A stretch of DNA of 50,250 nucleotides from the NCBI RefSeq assembly GCF_900167915.1, contig NZ_FUYM01000019.1, positions 1 through 50,250 of the forward strand, written 5' to 3'. Below the pieces are notes generated by a model, which was given only the letters and a program-made list of their open reading frames with translations, was not told the origin of the DNA and ran no database searches. Position numbers and translations under genes: made by a program. This document shows, piece after piece, positions 16,477 to 24,399 of the stretch (position 1 is its first letter; the number at the start of each line of letters is the position of its first letter). Source of the stretch: Rhizorhabdus histidinilytica (lineage in GTDB: Bacteria; Pseudomonadota; Alphaproteobacteria; Sphingomonadales; Sphingomonadaceae).

Positions 16477-17841
16477 ATGCGCAGCCTGTTGGCGACACTG
16501 CCTTTGCTTCTCTCGAGCGGCCTCGCCTTGGCGCAGAGCGCTCAGGGCGATGTGGCGGTCACGATCTACAACAATAATATCGCTCTCGTGCAGGACGGGC
16601 GCACATTGACCGTTCCGGCGGGACGCAGCCGGCAGGAATTTTCCGATGTCTCGGCCCAGATCCGGCCCGAGACCGCGAGCCTCGCCGGCAGCGGCCTCGC
16701 CATCGTCGAGCAGAATTTCGATTATGACCTGCTCTCGCCCGACAAGCTGATGGAGAAAGCGGTCGGCCAGACGATCACCATCGTCCGCACCAACCCCGCG
16801 ACGGGCGCCGAGACGCGCGAACAGGCGAAGGTGCTGGCGGCCAATGGCGGTATCGTCCTCCAGATCGGCAACCATATCGAGGTGCTGCGCGATGACGGCC
16901 TGCCGGTGCGCGTGGTCTTCGACAAGGTGCCCGAGAATCTGCGCGCCCGCCCCACCCTCTCGGTGACGATCGACGCCGCGAAGGCCGGAGCGATCCCGAC
17001 CCGTCTGTCCTATCTGACGCCCGGTCTCGGCTGGACCAGCGACTATGTGATGCTGTTCGACGAGAAGACCGCCGCCGCCGACATGCAGGGCTGGGTCACG
17101 CTGACCAACAATACCGGCACCAGCTATGCCAATGCCCGGACGCTGCTGGTCGCGGGCAATGTCGGCGGCGGGCAGAACCGCTTTCGCGCGCTCCAGGGAC
17201 GGCTCGACCAGGCGGGCACCGAAAGCGGTCCGCGCGAGCGGCTGGGCGATTATTATCTCTATCCGTTGTCCGAACGCACGACGATCGCCAACGCCCAACA
17301 GAAGCAGGTGAGCTTCCTCGACGTGAAGGGCGCGCCGGCGCGCAAGACCTATGAGTTCGTCAATGGCTGGCTCGCCAACAATGACGATCCGCGCAGCGCC
17401 GCCAGCGTCATCAAATTCTCCACCGGCAAGCAGGGCGGGCTGGGCGACCAACTCCCGGCCGGCACCATCCGCGTCTATATGCGCGACGCGCGCGGCGACC
17501 CGCAGTTCATCGGCGAAAGCCGGATCGACCATACCCCGATGGGCTCGTCGCTCGCCATCTCCACCGGCGATGCCTTCGATGTGAAGGTCAGGACGGTCGT
17601 GGTGGAACGCAAGCGGCTCTCCGATCGCCGCTGGCAGACGGCGATGCGCTACACCGTCACCAACGCCCGGCCCGAACCGGTGGCGGTCGATGTGGCGCAA
17701 GACGGCCTGTGGGGCGATGTCCGCCTTGTCGCGCAGAGCATCGAGGGCCATCGCGTCTCGGCCGACCGGATGGAATGGAAGGTACCGGTGCCTGCCAACG
17801 GCACGGCCGAACTGACCGCGACGTTCGACACGCGGTATTGA
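16477..17841 (+). CDS. DUF4139 domain secreted protein (first of two)
   Basis: A 454-aa protein with a signal peptide (MRSLLATLPLLLSSGLALAQ). Family landmarks are DVAVTIYNNNIALVQDGRTL at the mature N-terminus, LSYLTPGLGWTSDYVMLFDE, and WVTLTNNTGTSYANARTLLVAG in the middle of the chain, then FVNGWLANNDDP and the beta-rich C-terminus MRYTVTNARPEPVAVDV. DUF4139 proteins are envelope proteins of unknown function. The start has a clear AGGGG six bases upstream. The second DUF4139 gene follows after 11 bp, so the two are an operon. Sequence order and spacing of motifs are the same in both, pointing to an old tandem duplication. Confidence 0.87.
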   Translation: MRSLLATLPLLLSSGLALAQSAQGDVAVTIYNNNIALVQDGRTLTVPAGRSRQEFSDVSAQIRPETASLAGSGLAIVEQNFDYDLLSPDKLMEKAVGQTITIVRTNPATGAETREQAKVLAANGGIVLQIGNHIEVLRDDGLPVRVVFDKVPENLRARPTLSVTIDAAKAGAIPTRLSYLTPGLGWTSDYVMLFDEKTAAADMQGWVTLTNNTGTSYANARTLLVAGNVGGGQNRFRALQGRLDQAGTESGPRERLGDYYLYPLSERTTIANAQQKQVSFLDVKGAPARKTYEFVNGWLANNDDPRSAASVIKFSTGKQGGLGDQLPAGTIRVYMRDARGDPQFIGESRIDHTPMGSSLAISTGDAFDVKVRTVVVERKRLSDRRWQTAMRYTVTNARPEPVAVDVAQDGLWGDVRLVAQSIEGHRVSADRMEWKVPVPANGTAELTATFDTRY

Positions 17842-17852
17842 GAAGGGTGCGT

Positions 17853-19415
17853 GTGATCGCACCTTTGCTGCTCCTGTTCGGCTGGTCGGTCGCCGCTTCC
17901 GCGGAGACCGTCGTCTCGCGCGACGTTTCAGACGTGTCGGTGACGATCTATCGCGCTCCCCATCGCGGCAGCGGCGCGCTCGATCGCAACTGGCCACAGG
18001 GTTATGCGCTGATCAGCGAGACGCGGACGATCACCATCCCTGCCGGCGACAACCTCGTCCGCTTCGAGGGCGTGGCCGAAGGGCTGCTGCCCGAAACCGC
18101 GATCGTCACCGGCCTGCCCAAAGGCGTACGTGAGAAGAATCGCGATGCGCGGCTGATCTCGCCGGCCGGCCTGGTCGACGCCTTCCTCAAGCGCCGCGTC
18201 ACGCTCCGGCGTACCGATCGACGGACCGGGAAGGTGATCGAGCAGGACGCGATCATCCAGGCCGGCCCCAATGGCGGCGTCATCGTCCAGACGGCGGCGG
18301 GCTATGAGGCGCTGGGCTGTTCCGGCCTGCCCGAGCGGATGCTCTACCCCGGCATTCCTGCCGACCTGTCGTCGAGCCCGACATTGTCGGTGCTCGCCAG
18401 CAGCGACCGGGCGGTGACCGCAACCGTCCAGCTTACCTACATGGCGCAGGGCTTCGACTGGTCGGCGAGCTATGTCGCGAGGATGGACAAGGATACGGGC
18501 AAGCTCGGCCTGTTCGCCTGGCTGACCGTCGCCAACGGCGGGACGCAGAGCTTCCACGACGCGCGCCTGCAAGTTGTGGCGGGACAACCGCGCAAGGAAC
18601 GCAACGCGCCTCCGCTCCGACAGCCCGATCCCGCGCTCCATCTCACATGCTGGCCCATGGACGGCACCAGCACCCATCCCCGGCACCTATTCACGCGCCT
18701 GCCCTGGCCGGAAAATGATGGGGATGCGATGCTGTACGAGGGCGGCGAGAACATCGTCGTGACGGCGCAGCGGCGTGGACGCGTGGCCCTCGAAATGGCG
18801 ATGCCCGCTCCTCCCCCGCCGCCCGCGCCCGTCGCGATGGCTGCGCAGCAGGAGGAGCTGGGCGACCTCAAGCTGTACCGCGTGCCCGAGCGGGTGACGA
18901 TATCCGCGCAAGGGCAGAAGCAGGTGGCGATGATCGACCGGCCCGGTGCCGAATTCGACCGCGTCTATTCGGCCAATGCCGCCGCCGGATCGCCGGACTA
19001 TCGGTCGATGCCATTCCTTCTGCGGGGCAAGAACAGCAAGGACAGGGGCCTCGGCGTGCCGCTGCCGGCAGGCACGGTTGCGATCTTCGAGGAAGTCGAG
19101 GGCAATGCGTTGCTGGTCGGCAACGCCGATCTCGGCGATCTTGCCGTGGACGAGCGGGTCGAGCTGCCGATCGGTCAAAGCCCCGACGTCCAGTGGCGGC
19201 TGGCCCAGGTTCGCGAAACGCGCCGGCGGCAGGACTGGCGGATCGATATCACCAATGCCCGGCCGGTGCCGGTGCAGGCGGAGATCATCGTGCCGCTTGA
19301 TCTCGCGGAACGACCGCCGGGCATCGAGCGCGGGCGCGGCGGATGGGTGCTGCCCGTCACGGTGCCCGAAAACGGTACGGCTTCGCTTTCCTACTCGGTC
19401 CGCCTCGCGCGTTGA
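17853..19415 (+). CDS. DUF4139 domain secreted protein (second of two)
   Basis: Predicted 520 aa from a GTG start. The open frame begins earlier, inside the preceding gene, but GAGAAGG at 17840-17846 lies six bases before GTG 17853, and the product then starts with a signal peptide (MIAPLLLLFGWSVAASAE). Family landmarks parallel the first copy: DVSVTIYRAPHRG, LTYMAQGFDWSASYVARMD, WLTVANGGTQSFHDARLQVVAG and IDITNARPVPVQAEIIVP. Compared with copy one it carries extra sequence around residues 240-310, including a proline-rich linker, MPAPPPPPAPVAM. It is translated right behind the first copy. Function unknown. Confidence 0.86.
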   Translation: MIAPLLLLFGWSVAASAETVVSRDVSDVSVTIYRAPHRGSGALDRNWPQGYALISETRTITIPAGDNLVRFEGVAEGLLPETAIVTGLPKGVREKNRDARLISPAGLVDAFLKRRVTLRRTDRRTGKVIEQDAIIQAGPNGGVIVQTAAGYEALGCSGLPERMLYPGIPADLSSSPTLSVLASSDRAVTATVQLTYMAQGFDWSASYVARMDKDTGKLGLFAWLTVANGGTQSFHDARLQVVAGQPRKERNAPPLRQPDPALHLTCWPMDGTSTHPRHLFTRLPWPENDGDAMLYEGGENIVVTAQRRGRVALEMAMPAPPPPPAPVAMAAQQEELGDLKLYRVPERVTISAQGQKQVAMIDRPGAEFDRVYSANAAAGSPDYRSMPFLLRGKNSKDRGLGVPLPAGTVAIFEEVEGNALLVGNADLGDLAVDERVELPIGQSPDVQWRLAQVRETRRRQDWRIDITNARPVPVQAEIIVPLDLAERPPGIERGRGGWVLPVTVPENGTASLSYSVRLAR

Positions 19416-19607
19416 CCGGAGCAGCGGGATTTGTACCACGACGAGCGGCGGAGACGCGTCCATCAGCGGTTGCTCGCCAAGGCCGCGTTCGAGGCGGGCC
19501 GGCCAATATAAAGCCGCCGCTCCACCGCCGCCAGTTAACAATCCTTCACTTCCCCCGCGATCCTTCCAGGCGCAGTCTCCGGTCGCCGATCCATCAGGAG
19601 AAGGACG

Positions 19608-19799
19608 ATGAAGGCTCTTTGTATCGCTGTTGCTACCGCGTTGATGTTCACGGCCGCGGCGCCCTCGGTCGCCGCCCCTTGTAAGGATGCCAAGGGCAAG
19701 TTCGTGAAATGCCCCGAAAAGAAGGCACAGCCGACGCGCTGCAAGGATAGCCGGGGCAAGTTCGTCAAATGCGGGACGCCCGGCGCCAAGCCCGTTTGA
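19608..19799 (+). CDS. Tiny secreted protein with two CKD-x-x-GKFVKC motifs
   Basis: Predicted 63 aa with a strong ribosome binding site (AGGAGAAGG) before the ATG. A signal peptide (MKALCIAVATALMFTAAAPSVAA) is followed by about 40 mature residues holding a near-perfect tandem repeat: CKDAKGKFVKC and CKDSRGKFVKC, separated by PEKKAQPTR. The four cysteines could form disulfides or bind metal in the periplasm. The rest is rich in Lys and Pro. I recognise no named family. A GC-rich hairpin follows the stop. It lies 192 bp after the DUF4139 pair and probably has its own promoter. Confidence 0.75.
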   Translation: MKALCIAVATALMFTAAAPSVAAPCKDAKGKFVKCPEKKAQPTRCKDSRGKFVKCGTPGAKPV

Positions 19800-19811
19800 A
19801 CGAAGAAGGCG

Positions 19812-19834
19812 GGGCGGCCGGCCTCCGGCCGCCC
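19812..19834. terminator. GC-rich hairpin between convergent genes
   Basis: GGGCGGCCGG and CCGGCCGCCC form a perfect 10-bp stem around a 3-nt CCT loop, between the end of the small secreted protein (plus) and the end of the SDR gene (minus). There is no T run on either strand, so termination by this hairpin alone is uncertain. Confidence 0.5.
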
Positions 19835-19838
19835 AACC

Positions 19839-20594
19839 TCAACCCAACCGGGCAGCGCCGTCGAGTCTGATCACCGTGCCGTTGAGCATCGGCGTCGCCA
19901 CCACCCGTTCGACGAACGCCGCGAATTCGTCGGGAGCGCCGAGCCGGCTCGGATGCGGCACCATCGCGGCGAGCGCATCCTTATAGTCCTGCGGCAACGC
20001 CTCGACCATCGGGCTGAGGAAGGTCCCCGGGGCGATCGCCATGACGCGGATATGGCGGGAGGCGAGATCGCGCGCGATCGGCGGGGTCATGCCGACGATG
20101 GCGTTCTTCGAGGCGCTATAGGCCGCCTGGCCGGCGATGCCCTCGAAGGCGGCGATCGAGGAGGTGTTGACGATCACGCCGCGTTCCTCGCCAATCGGGC
20201 CTACCGTGCACAGCCGCGCCGCGAACTGCGACAATGCGTTGAACGTGCCGACCAGGTTGATGTCGATCACCCGGCGGAAGGCGGCGAGCGAATGGGGCTG
20301 GCCGTCCTCACCGACGGTGGGCCACAATTCGGAGACGCCCGCGCAATTGACGAGGATGCGCGCGACGCCATGCGCCGCTTCCCCGGCCATGATCGCGGCC
20401 CCGACCTCTCCTTCGTCGCACACGTCCGCCTGGACGAAGATGCCGCCGGTCTCCTCCGCGAGCCGTTGCCCCGCCACGGGATCGCGATCGACGATCGTCA
20501 CCTTCGCGCCGCGCCGCGCGAACCGCCGGACGGTGGCCGCGCCGAGGCCCGATCCGCCTCCGGTCACGATCGCGGCAAGGCCTTCAATCTCCAT
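19839..20594 (-). CDS. Short-chain dehydrogenase, 3-hydroxyacyl-CoA dehydrogenase type-2 like
   Basis: Predicted 251 aa. The NAD-binding motif is TGGGSGLG (residues 11-18), NCAG follows at about 83-86, and the catalytic Ser145/146, Tyr159 and Lys163 lie in VNTSSIAAFEGIAGQAAYSASK. Adenine-side acid Asp36 suggests NAD+ preference. The C-terminal FVERVVATPMLNGTVIRLDGA resembles HSD17B10-type enzymes, which oxidise 3-hydroxyacyl-CoAs or secondary alcohols. It closely parallels the SDR at 37168-37932. The start at MEIEGLAAIV overlaps the preceding SDR gene by 11 bp, making this the last gene of the E1/lipoyl operon. The substrate is unknown; oxidation of a hydroxy intermediate of the island pathway is an inference. 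Confidence 0.88.
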   Translation of the reverse strand: MEIEGLAAIVTGGGSGLGAATVRRFARRGAKVTIVDRDPVAGQRLAEETGGIFVQADVCDEGEVGAAIMAGEAAHGVARILVNCAGVSELWPTVGEDGQPHSLAAFRRVIDINLVGTFNALSQFAARLCTVGPIGEERGVIVNTSSIAAFEGIAGQAAYSASKNAIVGMTPPIARDLASRHIRVMAIAPGTFLSPMVEALPQDYKDALAAMVPHPSRLGAPDEFAAFVERVVATPMLNGTVIRLDGAARLG

Positions 20595-21390
20595 CGGCCG
20601 ATCCTGCCATAGCCGGCTCGGGCGGATCAATCAGCGATCCGGCGCTGGCGTACCAGCCGCCATCGATGATCAGCTCGGCGCCGGTGACATAGCGCGCATC
20701 GTCGGATGCCAGATAGAGCGCGCCTTGCGCGATATCGATCGGATCGCCGGTCCATCCCATCGGAATCCGCCGGTTGACGGCGGCAAGCTGATCGGGGGCG
20801 ATGTCACCGGAGATCGGCGTGTCGATGCGGCCGGGCAGGATCGTGTTCACCCGGATGCCCTGGCGCGCGAACTCGAGCGCGGCGGCGCGGCTCATCATCA
20901 GCAATGCGCTTTTCGACGCGTGATAGGCCATCGCGTCGGGACTGGGCGTGACGGCATAGATCGACGAGATGTTGACGATCGCCGCCCCCTTCGCGGCAAG
21001 CAGCGCCGGTGCTGCGGCCTGCATGCCGAGCAGCGGCCCGGTCTGGTTGACGGCGATCACGTCGGACCAGCTCTGCTGCGTCGTGGTCATCACACCGCCC
21101 ATCCGGAAGATGCCGGCATTGTTGACCAGCGTCGTCAGCGCGCCGAACCGCGACAGGGCGAACCGCACCGCCGCCTGCCAGCTCGCGGCTTCGGTGACGT
21201 CGAGCGTGATGAAGGCCGCCTGTCCGCCGCCGCGCACGATCGCATCGGCAACCGCCTGCCCCTGCTCCGCCTGCACGTCGCCGATCACGACCCGGGCCCC
21301 CTCCCGCGCGAACAGGGCGGCTTCCGCCGCGCCGAGCCCGCTCGCGGCGCCGGAGATCAGCGCGACCTTTCCGGTCAGCCGGCCGCCCAT
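20584..21390 (-). CDS. Short-chain dehydrogenase/reductase
   Basis: A 268-aa classical SDR. SGAASGLGAAEAALF (from residue 13) is the cofactor loop, Asp38 suggests NAD+, NNAG is at about 90-93, and the active site is Ser142/143, Tyr156, Lys160 in VNISSIYAVTPSPDAMAYHASK. The C-terminus has YVTGAELIIDGGWYASAG, typical of FabG-like and cyclohexanol or secondary-alcohol dehydrogenases. It starts one base after the lipoyl-domain gene stop and overlaps the next SDR. It probably makes a ketone or 1,2-diketone/acyloin from a hydroxylated intermediate that the TPP enzyme of the same operon can cleave; that role is inferred. Confidence 0.9.
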   Translation of the reverse strand: MGGRLTGKVALISGAASGLGAAEAALFAREGARVVIGDVQAEQGQAVADAIVRGGGQAAFITLDVTEAASWQAAVRFALSRFGALTTLVNNAGIFRMGGVMTTTQQSWSDVIAVNQTGPLLGMQAAAPALLAAKGAAIVNISSIYAVTPSPDAMAYHASKSALLMMSRAAALEFARQGIRVNTILPGRIDTPISGDIAPDQLAAVNRRIPMGWTGDPIDIAQGALYLASDDARYVTGAELIIDGGWYASAGSLIDPPEPAMAGSADGD

Positions 21391-21391
21391 G

Positions 21392-21622
21392 CTATTCGAT
21401 CACCGCGAGGATGGCGCCGACCTGATAGGTCTCGCCGACCGCCGCACGGATGCGCAGCGTCCCGGTCGCGGGGCTTTCGACCTCCTGCGTCGATTTCTCG
21501 CTCTCCAGCGCGTATAGCGGACTGCCTTCGACCGCCTGTCCGCCATCTTGGACGAGCCATTCGGCGAGCACGCCCTCGTTCATCGAGAAACCGATCTTGG
21601 GCAGCAGAACCTCAACGGCCAT
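21392..21622 (-). CDS. Free-standing lipoyl-domain protein
   Basis: A 76-aa protein that is one complete lipoyl/biotinyl attachment domain and nothing else. MAVEVLLPKIGFSMNEGVLAEW is the opening strand pattern of E2 lipoyl domains, and Lys43 in LESEKSTQEVESP is the attachment lysine at the tip of the hairpin; the following PATGTL and VGAILAVIE complete the barrel. There is no peripheral-subunit-binding domain and no acyltransferase domain. It lies 21 bp after the E1 beta gene and one base before an SDR gene. It probably carries a lipoyl group that takes the acyl or acyl-like product from E1. How the group then leaves is not shown by the window. Confidence 0.9.
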   Translation of the reverse strand: MAVEVLLPKIGFSMNEGVLAEWLVQDGGQAVEGSPLYALESEKSTQEVESPATGTLRIRAAVGETYQVGAILAVIE

Positions 21623-21643
21623 GGGATTCCTTTCCGGGATATG

Positions 21644-22627
21644 TCACGCGAGCAGCGCCTTGGCCGCGGCCTCGATGGTCGCCGCGGTCGGCGCGAAGGC
21701 GCTCTCCAGCGGCCGTGAGAAAGGCACCGGGCAAAAGGCAGCGCCGAGCCGCTTCACCGGCGCCTTCAACGCACCGAACAGGCTCTCGTTGATGACCGCG
21801 CTGATCTCCGCGCCGACACCGAACGGCGTCACCGCCTCGTGCACGATTATCGCCCGACCGGTCCTGGCGACCGACGCCAGCACGGTTTCGCGGTCCCAGG
21901 GCGCGATGCTGCGCAGGTCGATCAGTTCCACGCCGATCCCCTGCCCCGCCAGCGCCTCTGTCGCGGCCTTCGCTTCCTGCACCATGCGCGCATAGGCGAT
22001 GATGGTCAGGTCCGCGCCTTCGGCCAGCACGCTCGCCTTGCCGATCGGCACGCGATGCCCGGCGGCCGGCGCCTCGCCCTTGGTGAAATAGGTGGGCAGG
22101 TTCTCGATGAACAGCACCGGATCGGGATCGTCGATCGCGCTCAGCAGCAAGCCGTAGGCATCGGCGGGGTTGGACGGCGCGACCACCTTGAGGCCCGCCG
22201 TATGGGCGAACCAGGCTTCCAGATAGTCGCTGTGCTGCCCGCCATTGGCGAAGCCGCTTCCGGTCATGGTGCGGATGACGATCGGAACGTTGGTCTGGCC
22301 GCCCGACATGAAGCGCAGCTTGGCGGCGTGGTTGACGATCATGTCCATCGCCACGGTGGTGAAGTTCATCAGCATGATCTCGGCCACCGGCTTGAACCCG
22401 CCGAGCGACACGCCGATCGCGGCGCCGATAATCGCCTGCTCGGCGATCGGGGTCGAGCGCACGCGGTGCTCGCCGAAGCGGCTCGACAGACCCTTGGTGA
22501 CGCCCAGGACGCCGCCATCCTCGGGGTCGGCGACATCCTCGCCGAAGCACAGCACGGTCTCGTCCGCCGCCATCGCATCGGCCAATGCGCGGTTGATGCC
22601 TTCCAGGATCGTGATCTGGGCCATCAT
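21644..22627 (-). CDS. TPP-dependent 2-oxo acid/acetoin dehydrogenase E1, beta subunit
   Basis: Predicted 327 aa. It is the transketolase-like pyrimidine-binding and C-terminal half of an alpha2beta2 E1. Landmarks are ITILEGINRALADAMAADE, VLCFGEDVADPEDGGVLGVT, RVRSTPIAEQAIIGAAIGVSL, PVAEIMLMNFTTVAMDMIVNHA and VPIVIRTMTGSGFANGGQHS, with the usual C-terminal DLRSIAPWDRETVLASV. The ATG overlaps the alpha-subunit stop by 4 bp. Acetoin, pyruvate and branched-chain E1 beta subunits look alike at this level, so the substrate is open. The neighbouring SDRs favour a ketone or acyloin substrate over a central-metabolism role. Confidence 0.92.
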   Translation of the reverse strand: MMAQITILEGINRALADAMAADETVLCFGEDVADPEDGGVLGVTKGLSSRFGEHRVRSTPIAEQAIIGAAIGVSLGGFKPVAEIMLMNFTTVAMDMIVNHAAKLRFMSGGQTNVPIVIRTMTGSGFANGGQHSDYLEAWFAHTAGLKVVAPSNPADAYGLLLSAIDDPDPVLFIENLPTYFTKGEAPAAGHRVPIGKASVLAEGADLTIIAYARMVQEAKAATEALAGQGIGVELIDLRSIAPWDRETVLASVARTGRAIIVHEAVTPFGVGAEISAVINESLFGALKAPVKRLGAAFCPVPFSRPLESAFAPTAATIEAAAKALLA

Positions 22628-23601
22628 GCGATCTCCATCGCGAATACGTCCCGGCGCAGCTCGGCTACGTCGGGGAAATCGCTCGCCAAAGCATGCTCGA
22701 CCGCTTCGTCGATCTCGGCTTCGATCCGCGCCTCCATCGCCGCCAGTTCCTCCTCGCTCGCATGTCCCTCGGCGATCAGATGGGCGCGGAAGCGCGGAAC
22801 GGGGTCGGCGGCGATCGCCGCCGCCTTGCGCGCCGGATCCATATAGGCGTCGGCATCGCCAAAGATGTGGCCATGGAAGCGATAGGTCATCGCCTCGATC
22901 AGCGTCGGTCCGCCGCCGGCGCGGGCGCGATCGACGGCCTCTCGCGCGGCGGCATAGGTTTCGAACACGTCGTTGCCGTCGACGCGGACGCCCGGCATCG
23001 CATAGGCGGCGGCGCGATCGGCGATACGCGCCGCGGCGGTCGCCTTGCGATAGGCGGTATGCTCGCCCCACTCATTGTTCTGGCAGACGAAGACGACGGG
23101 AAGCTTCCACACCGAAGCCATGTTCAGCGCCTCATGGAAGGCGCCGATATTCGATGCGCCGTCGCCGAAATAGGCGACGGTGACGCGACCGTCGCCCTTG
23201 AGCTGCGAAGACCAGGCCAGGCCATTGGCGATCGGCATCGAGCTGCCGACGATACCGGTCGTCACCATCACTCCCGACTTCGGGTGGGTGATGTGCATCG
23301 GGCCGCCCTTGCCCTTGCACGTGCCGGTGACGCGGCCGGCAAGCTCGGCCCAGAGGTCCTTGAGCGGCACGCCTTTCGCCAGCATGTCGTGGGTGCCACG
23401 ATAGATGGTGCAGATATAGTCGCTGTCGTCCAGATTGGCGGAAACGGCGCTGGGGATCACCTCCTGGCCGCGCGGCGAATAATAGGGCATGACCAGCCTG
23501 CCGGTCATGATCACCTTGCGCGATCGCTCGTCATTCGCCTTGATAAGCGCCATCCGGCGGTAGATGGCGAGCTGCGTGGCCGCATCCGGTCGCTTCGTCA
23601 T
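22624..23601 (-). CDS. TPP-dependent 2-oxo acid/acetoin dehydrogenase E1, alpha subunit
   Basis: Predicted 325 aa. The thiamine-diphosphate motif is complete: GDG at residues 146-148 in VAYFGDGASNIGAFHEALNM and the closing NN at 175-176 in VFVCQNNEWG. The active-site loop RGTHDML (68-74) and GGPMH (99-103) are as in acetoin and pyruvate dehydrogenase E1 alpha subunits. The start at MTKRPDAATQ overlaps the stop of the SnoaL-like gene by 4 bp (ATGA). With E1 beta and the lipoyl protein it should form a decarboxylating or carbon-carbon cleaving unit. No E2 acyltransferase or E3 is encoded nearby. Confidence 0.93.
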   Translation of the reverse strand: MTKRPDAATQLAIYRRMALIKANDERSRKVIMTGRLVMPYYSPRGQEVIPSAVSANLDDSDYICTIYRGTHDMLAKGVPLKDLWAELAGRVTGTCKGKGGPMHITHPKSGVMVTTGIVGSSMPIANGLAWSSQLKGDGRVTVAYFGDGASNIGAFHEALNMASVWKLPVVFVCQNNEWGEHTAYRKATAAARIADRAAAYAMPGVRVDGNDVFETYAAAREAVDRARAGGGPTLIEAMTYRFHGHIFGDADAYMDPARKAAAIAADPVPRFRAHLIAEGHASEEELAAMEARIEAEIDEAVEHALASDFPDVAELRRDVFAMEIA

Positions 23602-24131
23602 CGCTCGGCTTTCCTTTCCCTGATCTTCTCGTAGGCGCGATAGCCAAAGTCGCCGCCGCCCCGTTCGCCCACGACGAACACGGTGGGATCGATCCCCCCG
23701 CTGGCCAGGCCGGCATGGGTGTAGACCCAGTCCATCACCACCGTCCGATCGAGCAGCCGCCACTCGCCGCCACGGCATTCGAGGATGTCCGAATAGCGCC
23801 CGCCAGCGACGTCGTCGGCGATGCCATCCCCATCGGGGCGGATATGATGGGCAAGGAAGACGGTCTCCGCCGCCGCCCGGTCGCCCTCCACGACGATGTT
23901 GGACTGCCCGATCGTGTGCATCGTCGACGTCCAGCGCTCGCGCAGGTTGGGAATGATGAAGTCGGCGAAACCCCGCGCCGGACCTACATAGATGCCGTGA
24001 TTATCGATCGCGTCGTCCCAATAGACACTGTTGAGGATATCGGCATCGAGCCGGTCTATTCCGCGGCAGTAACGTTCGAGCACCAGGCGGATCTTGTGGT
24101 GGTGTAGAAGGTCGGACAGCGCATCCTGCAT
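23598..24131 (-). CDS. SnoaL-like (NTF2-fold) protein
   Basis: Predicted 177 aa. The N-terminal helical start (LVLERYCRGIDRLDADILNSVYWDDAIDNHGIY), the central TMHTIGQSNIVVEGDRAAAETVFLAHH and the strand RYSDILECRGGEWRLLDRTVVMDWVY are the pattern of the SnoaL-like / nuclear transport factor 2 family found beside many aromatic and terpenoid catabolic enzymes. Members act as small isomerases, cyclases, dehydratases or dioxygenase partners, so no reaction can be assigned. The ATG at 24131 follows AGAGAGG and is preferred over an in-frame GTG nine bases upstream. It is the first gene of the E1/lipoyl/SDR operon and is preceded by a copy of the shared 19-bp motif. Confidence 0.85.
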   Translation of the reverse strand: MQDALSDLLHHHKIRLVLERYCRGIDRLDADILNSVYWDDAIDNHGIYVGPARGFADFIIPNLRERWTSTMHTIGQSNIVVEGDRAAAETVFLAHHIRPDGDGIADDVAGGRYSDILECRGGEWRLLDRTVVMDWVYTHAGLASGGIDPTVFVVGERGGGDFGYRAYEKIRERKAER

Positions 24132-24181
24132 GGGGTTCACCTCTCTGGTCGACGGATGTTAGGGTCGGTGCGGCTTCTGCA

Positions 24182-24200
24182 TCTTGATAGGCCGCGACAA
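24182..24200 (-). promoter_or_regulatory. Shared 19-bp motif, copy A
   Basis: On the minus strand this reads TTGTCGCGGCCTATCAAGA, fitting TTGTCG-N6-ATMAAGA. It lies 50 bp upstream of the SnoaL-like gene, with the ATCAAGA half nearer the gene. Copy B, serving the divergent TonB receptor operon, lies 94 bp away in the same intergenic region. Likely an activator binding site. Confidence 0.7.
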
Positions 24201-24294
24201 TTTATGTGCTTGGAACGACAAGAGCCATCCGCGCCTTCCGGGGCACTGACCGTGCCGGCCGTCGCCGGGTGATTGACCGCCTGCAATCGGGATT

Positions 24295-24313
24295 TTGTCG
24301 TCAAAGATAAAGA
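24295..24313 (+). promoter_or_regulatory. Shared 19-bp motif, copy B
   Basis: Reads TTGTCGTCAAAGATAAAGA, matching TTGTCG-N6-ATMAAGA with A at the variable base. It lies 86 bp before the TonB receptor start with the ATAAAGA half nearer the gene, the same orientation and almost the same distance as copy D before the Rieske oxygenase gene. Confidence 0.7.
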
Positions 24314-24399
24314 CGCGCGCCGTGCCCGAACCTCATTGTCCGACCATCGTGCGGCCTATGGAAAAGGCCAGCATAATAAGCCGCATAGGGGAGGAAGAA

